A DNA stretch of 64,000 nucleotides from Actinoplanes sichuanensis (GCF_033097365.1 NZ_AP028461.1:7502001-7566000), one strand, 5' to 3'; positions 1-8,823 are shown, counted from the first letter of the stretch. Notes: generated by a model from the sequence alone, not told the origin. Numbers and translations are program-made.

Positions 1-537
1 GAGCGCGTCCCGGAACTCGTCGCCGCCTGCCTCGGCCAGCCCGGTCCAGTAGGCCTGCCCCGGGTCGAAGGCGAGCGTCGAGTTGCAGCCGACCAGGACG
101 TCCGCGCCGAGCCGGGCCACCTCGTCGCGGGCCGCGAGCACCCCCTCGATCAGGGCCCGCCGCACCGCCGGGAACTCGCCGTCACCACCCGGCCCGGCAT
201 TGTCCGGCTCCTCGGCGATCTGCACCTTGGCCAGCACCGGCGCGTGCCGGCGGATGCGCTCCCGGACGAATCCGAGCCAGCCGGTCAGATCCTCGCCCGG
301 CTCCCGGAAACACAGCACCAGGTCGAGGCGGCGCCGGCCGGTCGCATAACGCTCGGGCTCGGGCGGCGCCTGGGGCGAACCCGGCGCCGCGTCGCTGTAG
401 TGCAGATAACCACGCACCAGGAACGGGCGGTCGCCGTGCAGATCGTCGAGGGCCGCGCCGATGCGCTGCGGGTCCTCGGCCGGGCCGTCCACCGCGATGG
501 AGAGACCACCCGGGTAGATACCGAAGTCGATGGGCAT
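1..537 (-). CDS. Conserved hypothetical protein, 3' end outside window
   Basis: The reading frame opens at an ATG on the minus strand and runs off the left edge after 179 codons. The product starts MPIDFGIYPGG and includes KVQIAEEPDNAGPGG and a later GCNSTLAFDPGQAYWTG stretch. The alternating hydrophobic strands and acidic loops look like a TIM-barrel enzyme, possibly glycosidase-like, but I cannot name the family. There is no signal peptide. It is divergent from the TetR-family gene, with 58 bp between the starts, so that regulator may control it. Codon use is normal for the window. Confidence 0.6.
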   Translation of the reverse strand, partial: MPIDFGIYPGGLSIAVDGPAEDPQRIGAALDDLHGDRPFLVRGYLHYSDAAPGSPQAPPEPERYATGRRRLDLVLCFREPGEDLTGWLGFVRERIRRHAPVLAKVQIAEEPDNAGPGGDGEFPAVRRALIEGVLAARDEVARLGADVLVGCNSTLAFDPGQAYWTGLAEAGGDEFRDAL

Positions 538-559
538 GCGACCGTACCGAAAAAATGGT

Positions 560-589
560 GTCACCCCAAGTTTTGAGTGACGCTAAGAT
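560..589 (+). promoter_or_regulatory. Divergent promoter with small inverted repeat, TetR gene
   Basis: GTCAC (560-564) and GTGAC (577-581) form a 5-bp inverted repeat between the two divergent genes. TAAGAT (584-589) ends six bases before the GTG start of the TetR gene, so it would act as a -10 box giving a leaderless transcript. No Shine-Dalgarno is visible before that GTG. The repeat is a candidate autoregulatory operator, but it is short. Confidence 0.35.
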
Positions 590-595
590 TCCTGC

Positions 596-1177
596 GTGGG
601 TCTTCGAGACGAGAAGAAGCAGGCGACCCGGACGGCGATCGCCGACTCCGCGCTGATGCTGTTCCTGAAGAAGGGGTTCGACCGGGTCACCGTGGCCGAG
701 GTGGCCCGGGCCGCGAACGTGTCGGTGAACACGGTCTTCAACTACTTCCCGACGAAGGAGGACCTGCTCTTCGACCGGCAGGACGAGGTGGTGCGACGGC
801 TGGCCCGGGCCGTGCACGACCGCGCGGGCGACGAGAGCCCGGCCGCCGCGGTGTGCCGCGCATTCCTCGACCGACTGGACCGCGACGACCCGACACTCGG
901 CCTGCACCCCGGGGCGGCCCGGCTCTGGCGGGTCGTCGACGACAGCCCGGCCCTGCTGGCCCGTGTGCGACTGCTCCGGGAGCTCACCGAGGACGCCCTG
1001 GCCGAGGCCCTGCCGTCCGGGTCCCGCCTGACCGCCGCCGTCCTCGCGGCCGCCGACCACGCGTTGCACGCCGAGATCCGGCGACGCGTCACCCTGGGCG
1101 AGCCCACATCGGACATCCGGGCGGCGATCCGGGCCGACGCCGAACGGGCATTCGCGGTCATCGGCGGGCTGACCTGA
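596..1177 (+). CDS. TetR/AcrR family transcriptional regulator
   Basis: The 193-residue product has the TetR N-terminal helix-turn-helix at about residues 10-55, including TVAEVARAANVSVNTVFNYF followed by PTKEDL. This is the usual length for the family. The C-terminal ligand domain is alpha-helical and not diagnostic of a ligand. The GTG start has no Shine-Dalgarno but lies just after a TAAGAT box, so the message is probably leaderless. It is divergent from the unknown gene at 1-537, its most likely target. The next gene (the Ser/Thr kinase) is 219 bp downstream and probably separate. Confidence 0.9.
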   Translation: MGLRDEKKQATRTAIADSALMLFLKKGFDRVTVAEVARAANVSVNTVFNYFPTKEDLLFDRQDEVVRRLARAVHDRAGDESPAAAVCRAFLDRLDRDDPTLGLHPGAARLWRVVDDSPALLARVRLLRELTEDALAEALPSGSRLTAAVLAAADHALHAEIRRRVTLGEPTSDIRAAIRADAERAFAVIGGLT

Positions 1178-1396
1178 CCCTCTCCGATACGCCCGATTAA
1201 TCCGATCGCCCGGATGGTGTCGGAACTCTGACATCGAGCCCGCGCCCGCCGGTCGGACGATGGACCGCGCCCTGGTCACAGTGGATAGTCGTACCGGTGC
1301 ACAGAGTTACCAAGCTCGATTTTCGTCAGCTCGCACCGGCTACTCTCGACAGAGCTTCTGACCTGCGTAAACACATCTTGAAGACGGGGTAAATAC

Positions 1397-2923
1397 ATGG
1401 CCGCGGTGGGAGAGGTCGTCGGGGGACGTTATCGACTCGTCCGCTCGCTCGCCTCAGGTCACATGAGTCGCATCTGGCTGTCCGTCGACGAGAAGACCGA
1501 CGAATACGTCGTGGCCAAACACTGCGCCCTCCCCGACGGCCTCACCATCGGTCAGCAGGAACTCCTCCGGGACTGGGCGCTCCCGGAGGCCGCCGCCGCC
1601 TCCCGCGTCGAGCACCCCAACGTGATCCAGACCCACGACGTCCTACCGTCCTGGGACGGGCCGTGGATCATCATGGAGTACCTGCCGTCCCGCTCGCTGC
1701 ACCAGATGATCGACGAGTCCGGGCCGATGTCCCCGGTCCGCGTCGCCCGGATCGGCCTGCTGCTGGTGTCCGCGCTGCGGGCGGCCGGGCGCGCCGGAGT
1801 GCTGCACCTCGACGTCAAACCGGGCAACGTGCTGATCACCGACGAGGGTCGGGTCGTGCTCACCGACTTCGGCCCGGCCGTCACACCGAACGGCATCCGC
1901 ACCCTCGCCGACGCCGGGATCGTGCTCGGCTCCCCGAAATACATCGCACCCGAACGCATCTACGACCACGCCACCGACGAGCGGTCCGACCTGTGGTCCC
2001 TCGGGGCGACGCTCTACCACGCCGTCGAGGGTCGGCCGCCGTTCCTGTACCCCACCACCGCCGAGGTGCTGCGGGCCGTCGGTGCCGCCCGGCCCGACCC
2101 GCCCCGCCGGGCCGGGCCACTCACACCGGTGCTGGCCGGGCTCCTGCGCCGTGACCCGTCCGACCGGCTCACCGTCACCGGCGCCGAGTGGGCGTTGCGC
2201 GGCGTCATCGAGGCCGGCCGCCGCCGGCCACGCTCCACGACACGCCGCCGCATTCCGGCCATCGTCGCGGCGGTCGCCGTCACCACGACGCTCACCGCGG
2301 TCGCGGCGACCGCACAGGGCGAGACCCGCGCGCGTACGGACACCGCCGCCGTCACCACCACCGCACCCACCCACACCGCCCGGTCCACTCCCGCCGTCGC
2401 CCACCCGAACCAGGGTCCCGCCGGTGCGGCGGGTCCCGTCGGCACCGGTGGTCTCGCCGGTGCGGGGGACGGCCGGGGCGGGCTACCGGAGATCCCACCG
2501 CCGGACGGCCATACCTGGTGGGACAGCCCGGAGGGGTACCGGATCGCGGTACCGGCCGGTTGGCACCGCGACGAGATCCCGGGCGGGCAGGCCTTCCGAT
2601 CCGACCGGAACCGGGCGATGTTCGGCATCACGGCCCTACCCGAACCCCCATCGGACGTGGTCGCCGAACTGGAGATCGCCGAGATGGAGACCCACCTGCC
2701 GGGCTACCGCCGACTCCGCCTGGAAGCGCTTCCGGACCCGCTGGCTGCCGTCTGGGAGTACACCTTCCAGGATCCGGACGGCACCGCCATGCGCTCACTA
2801 CGCCGGGTCACCAGCGTCGGCGGCCGCTCCTACGTCCTGGAGTGGCAGTCCACCCGCAAGGCCTGGGCCGAGCAGCTGGCCGACTACACCGTCGTACTGG
2901 CCTCGTTCACCACCCACCCCTGA
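1397..2923 (+). CDS. Membrane Ser/Thr protein kinase with extracellular C-terminal domain
   Basis: The 508-residue protein has a Hanks-type kinase domain at about residues 10-265, a membrane segment near 285-305, a Thr/Pro/Gly-rich linker and an extracellular domain at about 370-505 that begins WWDSPEGYRIAVPAGW. Catalytic landmarks are Lys41 (VVAKH), LDVKPGN with Asp139, DFG at 157-159 and a SPKYIAPERI activation end. Two departures are visible: the glycine loop is LASGHMSRIW, with a single glycine, and the usual HRD is HLD. Activity is therefore likely but not certain. The external domain resembles those that sense or bind the cell surface in PknB-like kinases, though it is not a PASTA domain. 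It ends 18 bp before the convergent histidine kinase gene. Confidence 0.9.
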   Translation: MAAVGEVVGGRYRLVRSLASGHMSRIWLSVDEKTDEYVVAKHCALPDGLTIGQQELLRDWALPEAAAASRVEHPNVIQTHDVLPSWDGPWIIMEYLPSRSLHQMIDESGPMSPVRVARIGLLLVSALRAAGRAGVLHLDVKPGNVLITDEGRVVLTDFGPAVTPNGIRTLADAGIVLGSPKYIAPERIYDHATDERSDLWSLGATLYHAVEGRPPFLYPTTAEVLRAVGAARPDPPRRAGPLTPVLAGLLRRDPSDRLTVTGAEWALRGVIEAGRRRPRSTTRRRIPAIVAAVAVTTTLTAVAATAQGETRARTDTAAVTTTAPTHTARSTPAVAHPNQGPAGAAGPVGTGGLAGAGDGRGGLPEIPPPDGHTWWDSPEGYRIAVPAGWHRDEIPGGQAFRSDRNRAMFGITALPEPPSDVVAELEIAEMETHLPGYRRLRLEALPDPLAAVWEYTFQDPDGTAMRSLRRVTSVGGRSYVLEWQSTRKAWAEQLADYTVVLASFTTHP

Positions 2924-2941
2924 TCCACGGCATCGGGCGGG

Positions 2942-4840
2942 TCAGCCGTACCCCCGGATGAGGTTCGGCAGGACCTCGGCGACCTTGTGCAGCAGGTCGT
3001 GGGCGGTGAAGGGCTTCTCGATGAAGGCGATGTCGCCGTCCAGGACGTGGGTGGTGCCGAGGAGGCCGTTGCTGTAGCCGGACATGTAGAGGACCGGCAG
3101 ACCGGGCTCGGCCTGGTGGACGAGTTCGGCGAGGCGGCGGCCGGACATCTCCGGCATGATCACGTCGGTCAGCAGAAGATCGCAGCCGTGCTGGTGGAAC
3201 AGGGTCAGCGCCTGCGGGCCGCCGGTGGCGGTGAGCACGCGGTAGCCGCCCCCCGCGAGGATCCGGGTGACCACCCGGGCCAGGGCCGGCTCGTCCTCGA
3301 CGACCAGGATGGTGCGGCCGTCCCCGGACGGCGGGTCGTCCTGGCGCAGGACCGCGGGGACCCCGGTGCCGGAGGCGACGGCGATCGGCAGGTAGATACG
3401 GAACGTGGTGCCGACACCGGGTTCGGAGTAGACGTTGATGCTGCCGCCCGCCTCGGCGACGATGCCGTAGACCGTGGACAATCCCAGCCCGGTGCCCTGA
3501 CCTCGGGGTTTGGTCGTGTAGAAGGGTTCGAAGATGTGTGCCGCCACGTCCGCGGTCATGCCTTCGCCGGTGTCGCTGACCAGCAGGCGGGCGTAGGTTC
3601 CGGCGGGCAGTGGGGGCTGCATCTCGAGTTCGCCGCCGTCCAGGGCCGCGGTGTTGGCCTCCAGGACCAGGGTGCCACCGTCCGGCATCGCGTCGCGGGC
3701 GTTGATCGCCAGGTTGAGCAGCACCTGCTGGAGCCGGCCGGGGTCGGCGTGGACCATCACCGGCGCCGGGGACGGCACCATGATCAGGTTGATGTGTTCG
3801 CCGATGGTGCGGCCGAGCATCGCGTGCACCTCGGCCAGGCCGGCGTTCAGGTCGACGTCCTGCGGCTGGATGGTGTCGCCGCGGGTGAAGGTCAGCAGCT
3901 GGCGGGTCAGATTGATGGCCCGGTCGGCGGCGCTGCGCACGTGTTTCAGGTCGGCGGCCAGGGCGTCGTTGCCGGCCGCCTCCTCAGCGGCGAAGTCGGT
4001 GTAGTTCACGATGATCGCCAGGATGTTGTTGAAGTCGTGGGCCACCCCGCCGGCCAGTTTGCCGAGACTCTCCATCCGCTGGGCCTGGTGGGTGCGTTCC
4101 TCGATGGCCCGCCGGCGTTCCGCCGCCTCCTTGATCGCGGTGATGTCCCGGACCACCGCGGAGAACCCGATCGGCTGCCCGAACCGGTCCTTGACCAGGG
4201 CCACACTGAACGACGCCTCGACCGGCGTGCCGTCCTTGCGGAAGCGGCGGGTCTCGTACGACACACCGCGCTCCCCGGCCCGGATCCGCCGCATCATGTC
4301 CCGCTGCTCCACCGCGCCGGCATCGTCGGTCAGCACCTGGGCGTGCACTCCGATGACCTCGTCGGCGGTCCAGCCGAAGAGCCGTTCCGCGCCACGGTTC
4401 CAGGCGGTGAGGACGCCGTCCAGGTCAGAGCCGATGATCGCCTCGTCGGTGTGCTCGACCACCGCCTCCAGGGTGGCCCGGTGCGCGTCGGCCTCGTCTT
4501 GGAACCGTTTCCGCTGCGGGTCGGGGTAGATCGCCCCGGCCGGTGACCGGCTGCGCCGTCGGACCGTCCAGTAGTAGACACCGGCTCCCCCGGTCACCAC
4601 GTTCCAGCAGGCCAGCGCCCACACCCAGGCGCGGCTCACCTCGGTGAAGACCAGGTAGGCGTGCAGTCCGTGCCCGACCGCGGCGGTCAGGAAGATCAGC
4701 GCCGTGGCCACCGCGAGCCTGTTGCTCCGCAGCTGCCCGGCCCGCGCGACCGGCACCGCGATGGCCACCGTGATCGCCGCGTAAGTGATCATGGTGCCCA
4801 GGTTGCCGAGCAGAAAAAGCTGTTCCGGCACGGTCGTCAT
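2942..4840 (-). CDS. Hybrid PAS-sensor histidine kinase with receiver domain
   Basis: The protein is 632 residues from the ATG at 4840; a GTG three codons upstream (4849) is an alternative. The order is three hydrophobic segments (about 1-105), a PAS domain with PAC (about 140-255), a dimerization/phosphoacceptor domain with His268 in GGVAHDFNN, an HATPase domain with DTGEGM and GQGTGLGLS, and a C-terminal receiver with Asp559 in LLLTDVIMP. A receiver after the kinase makes it a hybrid phosphorelay kinase. No partner regulator with an output domain is adjacent. It is divergent from the ketosynthase gene with 51 bp between starts and an inverted repeat there. Whether it senses a signal for that cluster is only inference. 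Confidence 0.9.
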   Translation of the reverse strand: MTTVPEQLFLLGNLGTMITYAAITVAIAVPVARAGQLRSNRLAVATALIFLTAAVGHGLHAYLVFTEVSRAWVWALACWNVVTGGAGVYYWTVRRRSRSPAGAIYPDPQRKRFQDEADAHRATLEAVVEHTDEAIIGSDLDGVLTAWNRGAERLFGWTADEVIGVHAQVLTDDAGAVEQRDMMRRIRAGERGVSYETRRFRKDGTPVEASFSVALVKDRFGQPIGFSAVVRDITAIKEAAERRRAIEERTHQAQRMESLGKLAGGVAHDFNNILAIIVNYTDFAAEEAAGNDALAADLKHVRSAADRAINLTRQLLTFTRGDTIQPQDVDLNAGLAEVHAMLGRTIGEHINLIMVPSPAPVMVHADPGRLQQVLLNLAINARDAMPDGGTLVLEANTAALDGGELEMQPPLPAGTYARLLVSDTGEGMTADVAAHIFEPFYTTKPRGQGTGLGLSTVYGIVAEAGGSINVYSEPGVGTTFRIYLPIAVASGTGVPAVLRQDDPPSGDGRTILVVEDEPALARVVTRILAGGGYRVLTATGGPQALTLFHQHGCDLLLTDVIMPEMSGRRLAELVHQAEPGLPVLYMSGYSNGLLGTTHVLDGDIAFIEKPFTAHDLLHKVAEVLPNLIRGYG

Positions 4841-4850
4841 ATCGGACACT

Positions 4851-4875
4851 GTTCGGTCATGCTGAGGGACCGAAC
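4851..4875. promoter_or_regulatory. Inverted repeat in the kinase/ketosynthase divergent promoter
   Basis: GTTCGGTC (4851-4858) and GACCGAAC (4868-4875) are perfect 8-bp inverted arms separated by 9 bp. They fill half of the 51-bp gap between the histidine kinase start (4840, minus) and the ketosynthase start (4892, plus). The position suits an operator controlling one or both genes. The binding protein is unknown, and no DNA-binding regulator sits next to the site. Confidence 0.5.
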
Positions 4876-4891
4876 CGTCAGTGGGGGGATA

Positions 4892-5872
4892 GTGCGAGTC
4901 GGAATCACCGGGGTGGGCGCCCATCTGCCGGAGCGCGAGGTCACCACGACCGAGCTGCAGGACCGGATCGGGAAGCTCCCCCGCGGCCTGCTCGCCCGGC
5001 TCACCGGGATCGAACGGCGGCGGATCGCGGCCGACCACGAGTACGCCTCCACGCTCGGCCTGCACGCCGCCCGCAACGCCCTCGCCTCGGCCGGCCGGCG
5101 CCCGGAGGACGTCGACCTGCTGCTGTTCGCGTCGGCCAGCCGGGACATGGTCGAACCGGCGACCGCGCACATCCTGCAGGACGCGCTCGGCAGCCGGGCC
5201 CACGCGCTGGACGTGACGAACGCCTGCAACAGTTTCGTCAACGGGATCGACCTGGCCCGGTCGATGATCCTGGCCGGGCGGGCCCGGCGGGCACTGGTGG
5301 TCACCGGGGAGACACCGAGCCGGGTGATGCGACCGCGGGTGTCCGGGCTGGCCGAGGCACGGCGGGCGTTCGCCGGGTACACGTTCGGCGACGCCGGGGC
5401 GGCCGTGGTGGTCGAACCGGTCGAGCGGGGCGGGATCATCGACGTGGACACCGCCACCCACTCCGAGCACTGGACGGTCGGCGGGATCCCGGGCGGCGGG
5501 TCACGGCATCCGCGGGGCGAGGAGCACACCTACTTCACCGGCGACGGGCACCGGCTGCGCGGGGTGTTCGAGACGATCGGGGCGGGCATCCTGGACCGGG
5601 TCCGGGAACGCACCGGGATGGAGTACACCGAGTACGCCCGGATTCTGGTGCACCAGGTGACGATGCCCTACCTGGAGAAGTTCGTCGAGGTGACCGGGGT
5701 GCCGAAGGACCGGCTCGACATCACCGTCACGACTCTCGGCAACATGGCCAGCGCGACCCTCGGCGTGCAGCTCAGCCGCATCCACCCGGAGTTGGCGCCG
5801 GGCGACCGGGTGCTGTTCATCGGGCTCGGCGGCGGTGTCAGCATGATGACCATGGTGTGGGAACGATCATGA
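4892..5872 (+). CDS. Type III 3-oxoacyl synthase (FabH/OleA-like)
   Basis: The 326-residue protein is a thiolase-fold condensing enzyme. The triad is complete: Cys112 (DVTNACNSF), His254 (LVHQVTMP) and Asn284 (LGNMASATL), close to the spacing known for FabH (112/244/274). TGIERRRIA near the N-terminus and a C-terminal GLGGGVSMM are typical of the family. The GTG start at 4892 follows a G-rich Shine-Dalgarno (GGGGGG). The stop overlaps the next start (ATGA), so translation is coupled to the glycosyltransferase. Primary FabH normally sits with other fab genes; here the neighbours are a ligase, glycosyltransferases and an OleD-like reductase. That suggests a specialised acyl condensation, head-to-head as in OleA or with another acceptor. 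The substrate cannot be read from sequence. Confidence 0.88.
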   Translation: MRVGITGVGAHLPEREVTTTELQDRIGKLPRGLLARLTGIERRRIAADHEYASTLGLHAARNALASAGRRPEDVDLLLFASASRDMVEPATAHILQDALGSRAHALDVTNACNSFVNGIDLARSMILAGRARRALVVTGETPSRVMRPRVSGLAEARRAFAGYTFGDAGAAVVVEPVERGGIIDVDTATHSEHWTVGGIPGGGSRHPRGEEHTYFTGDGHRLRGVFETIGAGILDRVRERTGMEYTEYARILVHQVTMPYLEKFVEVTGVPKDRLDITVTTLGNMASATLGVQLSRIHPELAPGDRVLFIGLGGGVSMMTMVWERS

Positions 5873-6606
5873 CCAGGCTGTGGGTGGTGGTGCCCGCTTA
5901 CAACGAGGCGACCCGGATCAGCGCCACCCTGGACGCGCTGGCCGCACAGACCGACACCGACTTCACCCTGCTCGTCGTCGACAACGCCTCGACCGACACG
6001 ACGGTCGCGACGGTCGAGGCGTTCCGTGGCCGCGCGCCGTTCCCGATGCGGGTGCTCGTCGAGACCGAGAAGGGTGTGGGCTGCGCGGTCGACACCGGGT
6101 TCCGGCACGCCATCGCGGCGGGGGCGGTGCTGCTGGCGCGTACCGACGCCGACTGCCTGCCCCGGCCCGGCTGGGTGGCGGCGGCCCGGGCCGCGCTGGA
6201 CGACGGAGCCGGCCTGGTGTGCGGCCGGATCACCGCCCGCCGCGACGAGCACGGACCGGCCGGGCGTGCGGTGTTCCGGCTGCTGGTGGCATTGGCGGCG
6301 GCGTTCGGGCGGATCCGGCCGGCACATCGCGACAGCGGGTTCCGGGCGCCCTACCGGATGCACGCGGGCAACAACATGGCGATCACCGCGGCGCTCTACC
6401 AGGAGTGCGGCGGGATGCCGCGGCGGCCGTCGCCGACCGACCGGCTCTTCCTCAACCGGGTACGCCGGACCACCTCATCGATCGTGCACAGCCGGTCGAT
6501 GGTGGTGGAGAACTCGACCCGGCGGCTGCGTGCGTACGGGGTGCTGCGGACCGCCCGCTGGTACCTCGACCGTGGCAGTGGCGCCCTGACCCCGGACCCA
6601 CGATGA
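5869..6606 (+). CDS. Family 2 glycosyltransferase (first of two paralogues)
   Basis: The 245-residue GT-A type protein begins with LWVVVPAYNEATRISATLDA and contains VVDNASTD (nucleotide binding) and LARTDADCLP, whose DAD is the metal-binding DxD. The start is taken at the ATG overlapping the ketosynthase stop. It shares several blocks with the protein at 8059-8823: DTGFRHAI, LARTDADCLP, a conserved FR-PY segment and a C-terminal RRLRA-G-RT block. The two are therefore tandem paralogues that flank the ligase. There is no membrane segment. It probably transfers a sugar to the lipid or polyketide made by the cluster; donor and acceptor are unknown. Confidence 0.88.
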   Translation: MTRLWVVVPAYNEATRISATLDALAAQTDTDFTLLVVDNASTDTTVATVEAFRGRAPFPMRVLVETEKGVGCAVDTGFRHAIAAGAVLLARTDADCLPRPGWVAAARAALDDGAGLVCGRITARRDEHGPAGRAVFRLLVALAAAFGRIRPAHRDSGFRAPYRMHAGNNMAITAALYQECGGMPRRPSPTDRLFLNRVRRTTSSIVHSRSMVVENSTRRLRAYGVLRTARWYLDRGSGALTPDPR

Positions 6607-6616
6607 GGGGAGCCCC

Positions 6617-8062
6617 TTGCTCGACGCGCTGAGCACCGGTGTGATGTCCGGCCCCGCCCTGTTGCGGGGCCGGAAGACCGTCTCCGGGGAGGACCTGACC
6701 AGGCTCCGCGACCGGTACGCGACCGCCCTGCACGCCCGTGGCCTGGGCGCCGGCGACACGCTCGGGCTGGCGATCCGCCCCGGACCACGGGCGGTGGCCA
6801 TGGTGCTCGCGGCGTACCGGCTGGGCGTGCGGGTGGCGCTGCTCGACCCGACCGCCGGCCCGGACGTGCTCACCGCCCGGTTGTCGCTGGCCCGGCCCGC
6901 CCTGATCGTCGCCGACGCGGCCGCCCAGGCGGTCGCCGGATGGGCCGCCCCACTGGCCCGCCGGGCCGGATTGGCCCTTCCCGACTTCACCGCGCTCGGG
7001 CCGACCGTCACCGTCGGCGCCCGGCTGCCGGGCAACGCCCCGGCGCTGGAGCTGCGGCCCGGCCCGGTGCCGGCCGCCTACGACGGTGACGGCGACGCGG
7101 TGATCATCTTCACCTCGGGGACCACCAGCAGCCCGCGCGCGGTCGTGCACACCCGGGCCGGGCTCGACGCCGGGCTACGGTCGGTGGCCGAGTTGGTCCG
7201 GCCGGTCGCCGGAGTGCCGGTGCTCGGCGGCACGTTCTTCGTGATGGTGCCGTCGCTGGCCGCCGGTGCGCCGGTCGCCACCCCCGATCGCCGCCCGCGG
7301 GTGCTGGCCCGGCAGGTCCTCGGCCTGCGGCCGCAGGCCGTCTATCTCACTCCGCCGCAGCTGCGGGCCGCACTGGACGGCGGGGTGCCGTTCCGCGGGC
7401 GGGTCTACAGCGGGTCGGCGCCGGTGTCGGCACACCTACTCGACCGGGTGCGGGCCGCCGGCGCCGACGAAGCCTGGGGGGTCTACGCGCTGACCGAGGT
7501 GTTCCCGGCGGCCGCCGTCGAATCCCGGGACAAGGGCGCCTGGGACGGCGCCGGTGATCTCGTCGGCGACCTGCTCCCCGGGGTGCACGGTCGGGTCGGC
7601 GACGACGGGCAGCTGCTGCTCGCCGGCACCGGGGTCTGTGACCGCTACCTCGGCGCCGAACCGCACGAATGGGTCGCCACCGGGGACATCGCCACCCTGT
7701 CCGGGCGACGGGTGGTGCTCGGCGGGCGCAGCAAGGACATGATCCTGCGCAACGCGGAGAACATCTATCCCGGCCTGTACGAGCCGTCGCTGCACGTACC
7801 CGGCGTCTCGCTCGCCGTCCTGGTCGGGGTGCCGGCCGGCGACGGTGACGAACACGTGGTCGCCATCGTCGAGACCGTCCCCGGCGTCGATCGGGCCGGC
7901 GTCGAGGCGGCACTGCGCGGGCCCCTCGACCGGATGGGTTCGGCGCGGCCGGACCGCGTCATGTTCGCCCCGGTGCCCCTGGCCGGGCGTTCCCGCAAAC
8001 CCGACCGGAACGCTGCGGCTTCGCTCGCCTCATCGATACCCCATCAGCGGGTACGGCCATGA
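6617..8062 (+). CDS. AMP-forming acyl ligase/synthetase (OleC-like)
   Basis: The 481-residue protein belongs to the ANL adenylating superfamily. The P-loop is IIFTSGTTSSPRAVVHT; the hinge region reads ATGDIATLSGRRVVLGGRSK and is followed by DMILRNAENIYPGLYEP. The end has a short lysine-containing tail (GRSRKPDRN). It is somewhat shorter than typical acyl-CoA ligases (over 500 residues). The TTG start at 6617 follows GAGGGGAG, the better of the local options. Its stop overlaps the next start (ATGA). By family it activates a carboxylate as an adenylate. With a ketosynthase and an OleD-like reductase nearby, a role like OleC (beta-lactone formation from a beta-hydroxy acid) is plausible but unproven. 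No carrier protein gene is adjacent. Confidence 0.85.
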   Translation: MLDALSTGVMSGPALLRGRKTVSGEDLTRLRDRYATALHARGLGAGDTLGLAIRPGPRAVAMVLAAYRLGVRVALLDPTAGPDVLTARLSLARPALIVADAAAQAVAGWAAPLARRAGLALPDFTALGPTVTVGARLPGNAPALELRPGPVPAAYDGDGDAVIIFTSGTTSSPRAVVHTRAGLDAGLRSVAELVRPVAGVPVLGGTFFVMVPSLAAGAPVATPDRRPRVLARQVLGLRPQAVYLTPPQLRAALDGGVPFRGRVYSGSAPVSAHLLDRVRAAGADEAWGVYALTEVFPAAAVESRDKGAWDGAGDLVGDLLPGVHGRVGDDGQLLLAGTGVCDRYLGAEPHEWVATGDIATLSGRRVVLGGRSKDMILRNAENIYPGLYEPSLHVPGVSLAVLVGVPAGDGDEHVVAIVETVPGVDRAGVEAALRGPLDRMGSARPDRVMFAPVPLAGRSRKPDRNAAASLASSIPHQRVRP

Positions 8063-8823
8063 GCGCGCCGGTCGTCGCGGTCGTCGTGCCCGCCTTCGAC
8101 GAGGCCGGGTCGATCGGGGCGACCCTGGCGGCGCTCGGGCGGCAGACCGATCAGGGGTTCCGGCTGATCGTCGTCGACAACGCGTCCACCGACGACACCG
8201 TCGGGGTCGTCCGGCGTTTCGCGGAGACGGCCGCGTTCCCGGTGGAGATCGTCACCGAGACCGAACGCGGGGCGGGCACCGCCGCCGACACCGGATTCCG
8301 GCACGCCATCACGACCGGCAGCCGGTTCCTGGCCCGCACCGACGCCGACTGCCTGCCGGCGGTCGACTGGGTGGCGACACTTCGGGCGTACCTCGGCAAC
8401 GGTTTCGATCTTGTCTGTGGCCGCAGTGTCCCGCGCCGCGACGAGCAACCGACCTGGGCCGAACGCCACGTCTTCCCGGCCGCCGTGCGGCTCGCCGCGG
8501 TGTACGGCCGCTATCGCAAGGCGCACCGGACGCCGGACTTCCGCAGCCCTTATGTCCTGGTCCACGGGCACAATCTGGCCCTGACCGCCGACCTCTACCT
8601 GCGTTGCGGAGGCACCGCGCGGGAGGCGCTGGAGGACGGCTCCGAGGACGTGACGCTCCTCAACCGGGCCCGCCGCGTCACCGACCGCATCATCCGGGCC
8701 GAGGACCTCGTCGTCGAGTCCAGTCTGCGACGGTTACGAGCGTGGGGCCCCCGCCGAACCCTCCTCTGGTATTGGGACCGCCGATACCGCCCCACCACCC
8801 CGTCCCAGGTCCACGTCCGCTGA
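8059..8823 (+). CDS. Family 2 glycosyltransferase (second paralogue)
   Basis: The 254-residue GT-A enzyme begins VAVVVPAFDEAGSIGATLAA, with VVDNASTDDTV and LARTDADCLP (DxD) in the same positions as the gene at 5869-6606. The second half has FRSPYVLVHGHNLALTADLY and a final RRLRAWGPRRTLLWYWDRR. The start overlaps the ligase stop, so it is translationally coupled. Duplicated glycosyltransferases either side of the ligase suggest two successive sugar additions or two acceptors. The gene is followed by a repeat-rich 404-bp spacer, where the tight coupling ends. Confidence 0.88.
   Translation: MSAPVVAVVVPAFDEAGSIGATLAALGRQTDQGFRLIVVDNASTDDTVGVVRRFAETAAFPVEIVTETERGAGTAADTGFRHAITTGSRFLARTDADCLPAVDWVATLRAYLGNGFDLVCGRSVPRRDEQPTWAERHVFPAAVRLAAVYGRYRKAHRTPDFRSPYVLVHGHNLALTADLYLRCGGTAREALEDGSEDVTLLNRARRVTDRIIRAEDLVVESSLRRLRAWGPRRTLLWYWDRRYRPTTPSQVHVR

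Noticed and set aside
4841..5470. N-terminal extension of the hybrid histidine kinase through the ketosynthase gene
   Set aside because: The extra 210 codons are antisense to the ketosynthase; the first membrane helix begins at the ATG at 4840.
4892..5872. Housekeeping FabH
   Set aside because: The triad spacing fits FabH, but there are no fab genes beside it and the coupled glycosyltransferase and ligase point to specialised use; kept as FabH/OleA-like rather than named fabH.
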